NCBI GenBank assembly: GCA_030598075.1
Contig: JAUVQP010000088.1
Location: 1-6,809 of the forward strand
From: Miltoncostaeaceae bacterium
GTDB taxonomy: Bacteria; Actinomycetota; Thermoleophilia; Miltoncostaeales; Miltoncostaeaceae
Direction of reading: 5' to 3'
DNA length: 6,809 bases
Shown here piece after piece: positions 4,698-6,809 of the stretch (its first letter is position 1; the number at the start of each line of letters is the position of its first letter). Under the pieces are notes generated by a model. That model did no database searches, was not told the origin of the DNA, and was given only the letters and a program-made list of their open reading frames with translations. The translations under genes were made by a program, and so were the position numbers.

Positions 4698-6809
4698 GTG
4701 TCGAAGAAGCCCGCCGACAGCCGAGCGCGACACATCCTGGTCGTGGACGACGATCGCCCGCAGGCACGGATCGTCGAGGACGCCCTGACCCTCGCCGGGT
4801 ACGCCGTGACCGTCGTCCACGACGGCGCCCAGGCCCTGAGGCGGCTTGGAGAAACGCGGTTCGAGCAGGTCGTGGCGCGCGGCGCCATGCCGGGAGTCTC
4901 GGGCGCGGAGCTGTGCGCGGCGATCCGGGCCCGAGCCGAGCTCGCCGATCTCCACATCATCCTGATCACCTCCGACGAGGCCGGGCGAGGTACCACTCTC
5001 GGCCTCGAGGCGGGCGCCGACGACCACGTCAGAAAGCCGCTCGACCCCGCGGAACTCGTGGCTCGTGCGCGAGCGCACACGCGGCTGGTGGACCTGCAGA
5101 GGCAGCTGAACGAGGCCCAGCGCGGGCGCGTCGCCCACGTTGGGCTCGTGCGCGCGCACTACGAGAAGATCCTCGCCTCCGTCAAGGTGGGCGTCATGAA
5201 CACCGACGGCGCCGGGAGGATCACCTTCGTCAATCCCGAGGCCGAGCGGCTCACCGGCCGGTCGGCCGACGCCATGATCGGCGCCGGGGCGATCGCGATG
5301 ATCGGAGCCAGCGAGGGGTCGAGGGCGTGGCTCGCCGGCCCTCGCGACGGACGCCCGGCCAGTGGCGACATGCATCTCGTCCGCGAGGGCGGTCGCCCCT
5401 ACCCGGCGCGCTATTGGACCAGCGAGCTCGCGGGGGAGACCGAGGGCACGGGCACGACGATCACGTTCATCGACGTGACGGTCGAGCATGGCGCCACCGG
5501 AGCCTTCGCCGAGAGCGAGGCCCGCTTTCGCGCTCTCGCCGATCGCGCGCCCGTCGGAATCTTCCAGGTCGAGCCGGAGGGCTGCTTCCTGACCGCCGAA
5601 GCCGGCCGGATTCTGGGCCGTTCGGCCGGGCCGGCGCCACGGGCCCTGTGGGAGGGCGCGCTCCATCCGGACGACCGCTCGTGGGCCCTGCACGAGTGGG
5701 ATAAGGCCCTGGAATCGGGGCGACCGTTCCACAACACGCTCCGACTGAGCACCGGGGGAACGGCGTGTTGGATCGAGGTCCACTCGTCCCCCATCGTCGA
5801 CGCGGACGGCGTGGCACGGAACCACATCGGCACCCTGCTCGACGTCACCGAACGGCGCCGCAACGAGCTCCAGACGGACGCGCTCCGGCGGGTCGCGACC
5901 GCGGCCGCGTCCCCGACAACCGAGCCCAGCCACCTCTTCGCGGTGGTCGCCGAGGAGGTCGCGGCACTGCTCGACGCCGACGCGGCCGCGATCGCGCGAT
6001 TGGAGGAGGACGGCGCGCACGTCGTCGGCCATTGGGGGGACCATGGGCACCTCCTCGTCGCCCCCGACGCCGTGATCCCCACCGAGGGCGACGGCGCGAC
6101 GGCGCGGGTGTGCGCCACCGGAGCTCCGGCGCGCGCGACGCGCGGGAAGCGCGTGTCGATCGCGGCACCGATTCGCGCCCACGGCGAACTCTGGGGGATT
6201 GTCGGAGCGGTCACCGTCACGCACCCCGGTCTGCCCGCCGAAGCGGAGCGGCGCCTCGGAACCTTCGCCGAGCTGGTCGAGATGGCACTGGCCAACGCCG
6301 AGGCCAGGAGGAATCTCGAGATCCGCGCGGAGCGGGATCCGCTCACCGGGCTTCCCAACCACCGGCGCTTTCATGAGCGGTTGTCCGAGGAGCTGGCGCG
6401 GACGTCGCGCTCCGGCGAGCCCCTTGCGCTGATCCTGATGGACCTCGATCATTTCAAGTCCGTGAACGACAACCACGGCCACCAGGTGGGCGACGACGTC
6501 CTGAAGGTGGCGGCGGCGAGCCTGGCGGAGACGGCGCGGCCCAGCGACGTCGTGGGGCGCGTCGGCGGCGAGGAGTTCGCCTGGCTCCTGCCGGGCGCCG
6601 ACGCGGACGACGCGATCCTGGCGGCGGAACGCCTGCGCGACGTCCTCCTCGCGGCCGACTTCCCGGTCGTCGGAGCCCTGACGGCTTCGTTCGGCGTCGC
6701 CGACCTGACCGAGGCCAACGAACCGGACGACCTCTACAAGCACGCCGACATCGCCCTCTACTACGCGAAGGAATCGGGGCGAGACCGAGCGGAGCGCTAC
6801 TCCTTCGAC
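4698..6809 (+). CDS. Diguanylate cyclase: degenerate receiver-PAS-PAS-GAF-GGEEF (3' end outside window)
   Basis: At least 704 residues, predicted to make c-di-GMP from two GTP in the cytoplasm. Order: receiver-like domain (about 12-125), helical linker, PAS 1 (154-262), PAS 2 (274-386, with HPDD and CWIEVHSSPI), GAF-like region (393-540), GGDEF domain (from about 545; RDPLTGLPNH at 546-555). The cyclase site looks intact: MDLDHFK with Asp582, and GGEEF at 623-627. RPSD (614-617), five residues before GGEEF, is a canonical inhibitory I-site. The receiver keeps the acidic cluster Asp17-Asp19, Thr91 and Lys113, but Arg61 (ARGAMPG) sits where the phosphorylated Asp belongs. No transmembrane segment is seen. 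The frame is open from 4632. GTG at 4674, 4689 and 4698 are candidate starts with no Shine-Dalgarno, and I chose 4698 because it begins 11 residues before HILVVDD. The frame is still open at the last base, so an added EAL or HD domain cannot be excluded. Confidence 0.93.
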   Translation, partial: MSKKPADSRARHILVVDDDRPQARIVEDALTLAGYAVTVVHDGAQALRRLGETRFEQVVARGAMPGVSGAELCAAIRARAELADLHIILITSDEAGRGTTLGLEAGADDHVRKPLDPAELVARARAHTRLVDLQRQLNEAQRGRVAHVGLVRAHYEKILASVKVGVMNTDGAGRITFVNPEAERLTGRSADAMIGAGAIAMIGASEGSRAWLAGPRDGRPASGDMHLVREGGRPYPARYWTSELAGETEGTGTTITFIDVTVEHGATGAFAESEARFRALADRAPVGIFQVEPEGCFLTAEAGRILGRSAGPAPRALWEGALHPDDRSWALHEWDKALESGRPFHNTLRLSTGGTACWIEVHSSPIVDADGVARNHIGTLLDVTERRRNELQTDALRRVATAAASPTTEPSHLFAVVAEEVAALLDADAAAIARLEEDGAHVVGHWGDHGHLLVAPDAVIPTEGDGATARVCATGAPARATRGKRVSIAAPIRAHGELWGIVGAVTVTHPGLPAEAERRLGTFAELVEMALANAEARRNLEIRAERDPLTGLPNHRRFHERLSEELARTSRSGEPLALILMDLDHFKSVNDNHGHQVGDDVLKVAAASLAETARPSDVVGRVGGEEFAWLLPGADADDAILAAERLRDVLLAADFPVVGALTASFGVADLTEANEPDDLYKHADIALYYAKESGRDRAERYSFD

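Noticed and set aside
3981..6743. A 920-codon open frame on the minus strand opposite the phosphatase and cyclase genes.
   Set aside because: Its translation is rich in Arg, Gly, Asp and His with no recognisable domain, while the opposite strand encodes two clear families. Long antisense frames are expected from strong GC bias at third positions.

Overview
The window is very GC-rich, with strong G/C preference at third codon positions. Its genes start variously with ATG after a Shine-Dalgarno, or with ATG/GTG lacking one. The glucose-6-phosphate isomerase resembles the mycobacterial type (an ADFIGF segment, MSNFFAQ, FDQWGVELGK). This suggests a high-GC actinobacterium, possibly a deep-branching group such as Thermoleophilia. 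That placement is inference, not established.

Layout from left to right: (1) 1-807, + strand, the C-terminal part of glucose-6-phosphate isomerase (pgi), cut at the left edge. (2) A short convergent gap with a GC-rich hairpin. (3) Three minus-strand genes read right to left: a 716-residue GT-C-like membrane glycosyltransferase (3971-1821), a 125-residue protein with a C-terminal membrane anchor (1658-1281), and a 135-residue two-CBS-domain protein (1246-839). (4) A 69-bp divergent promoter region. (5) Two plus-strand genes: a histidine-phosphatase (phosphoglycerate mutase-like) protein (4041-4631) and a long diguanylate cyclase that runs off the right edge (about 4698-6809). The cyclase has the order receiver-PAS-PAS-GAF-GGEEF.

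Functionally the window mixes central carbon metabolism (pgi), envelope glycan or lipid-linked sugar chemistry (GT-C protein), a probable small-ligand sensor (CBS) beside a small membrane protein, and c-di-GMP signalling. No single pathway clearly joins them, and I see no mobile element, RNA gene, CRISPR array or defence island. The most notable features are the cyclase's receiver domain, whose phosphoacceptor Asp is replaced by Arg while the rest of the pocket is kept, and a divergent promoter pair in which both -10-like hexamers sit where leaderless transcripts would begin at the two start codons. I did not find a convincing undescribed multi-gene system.
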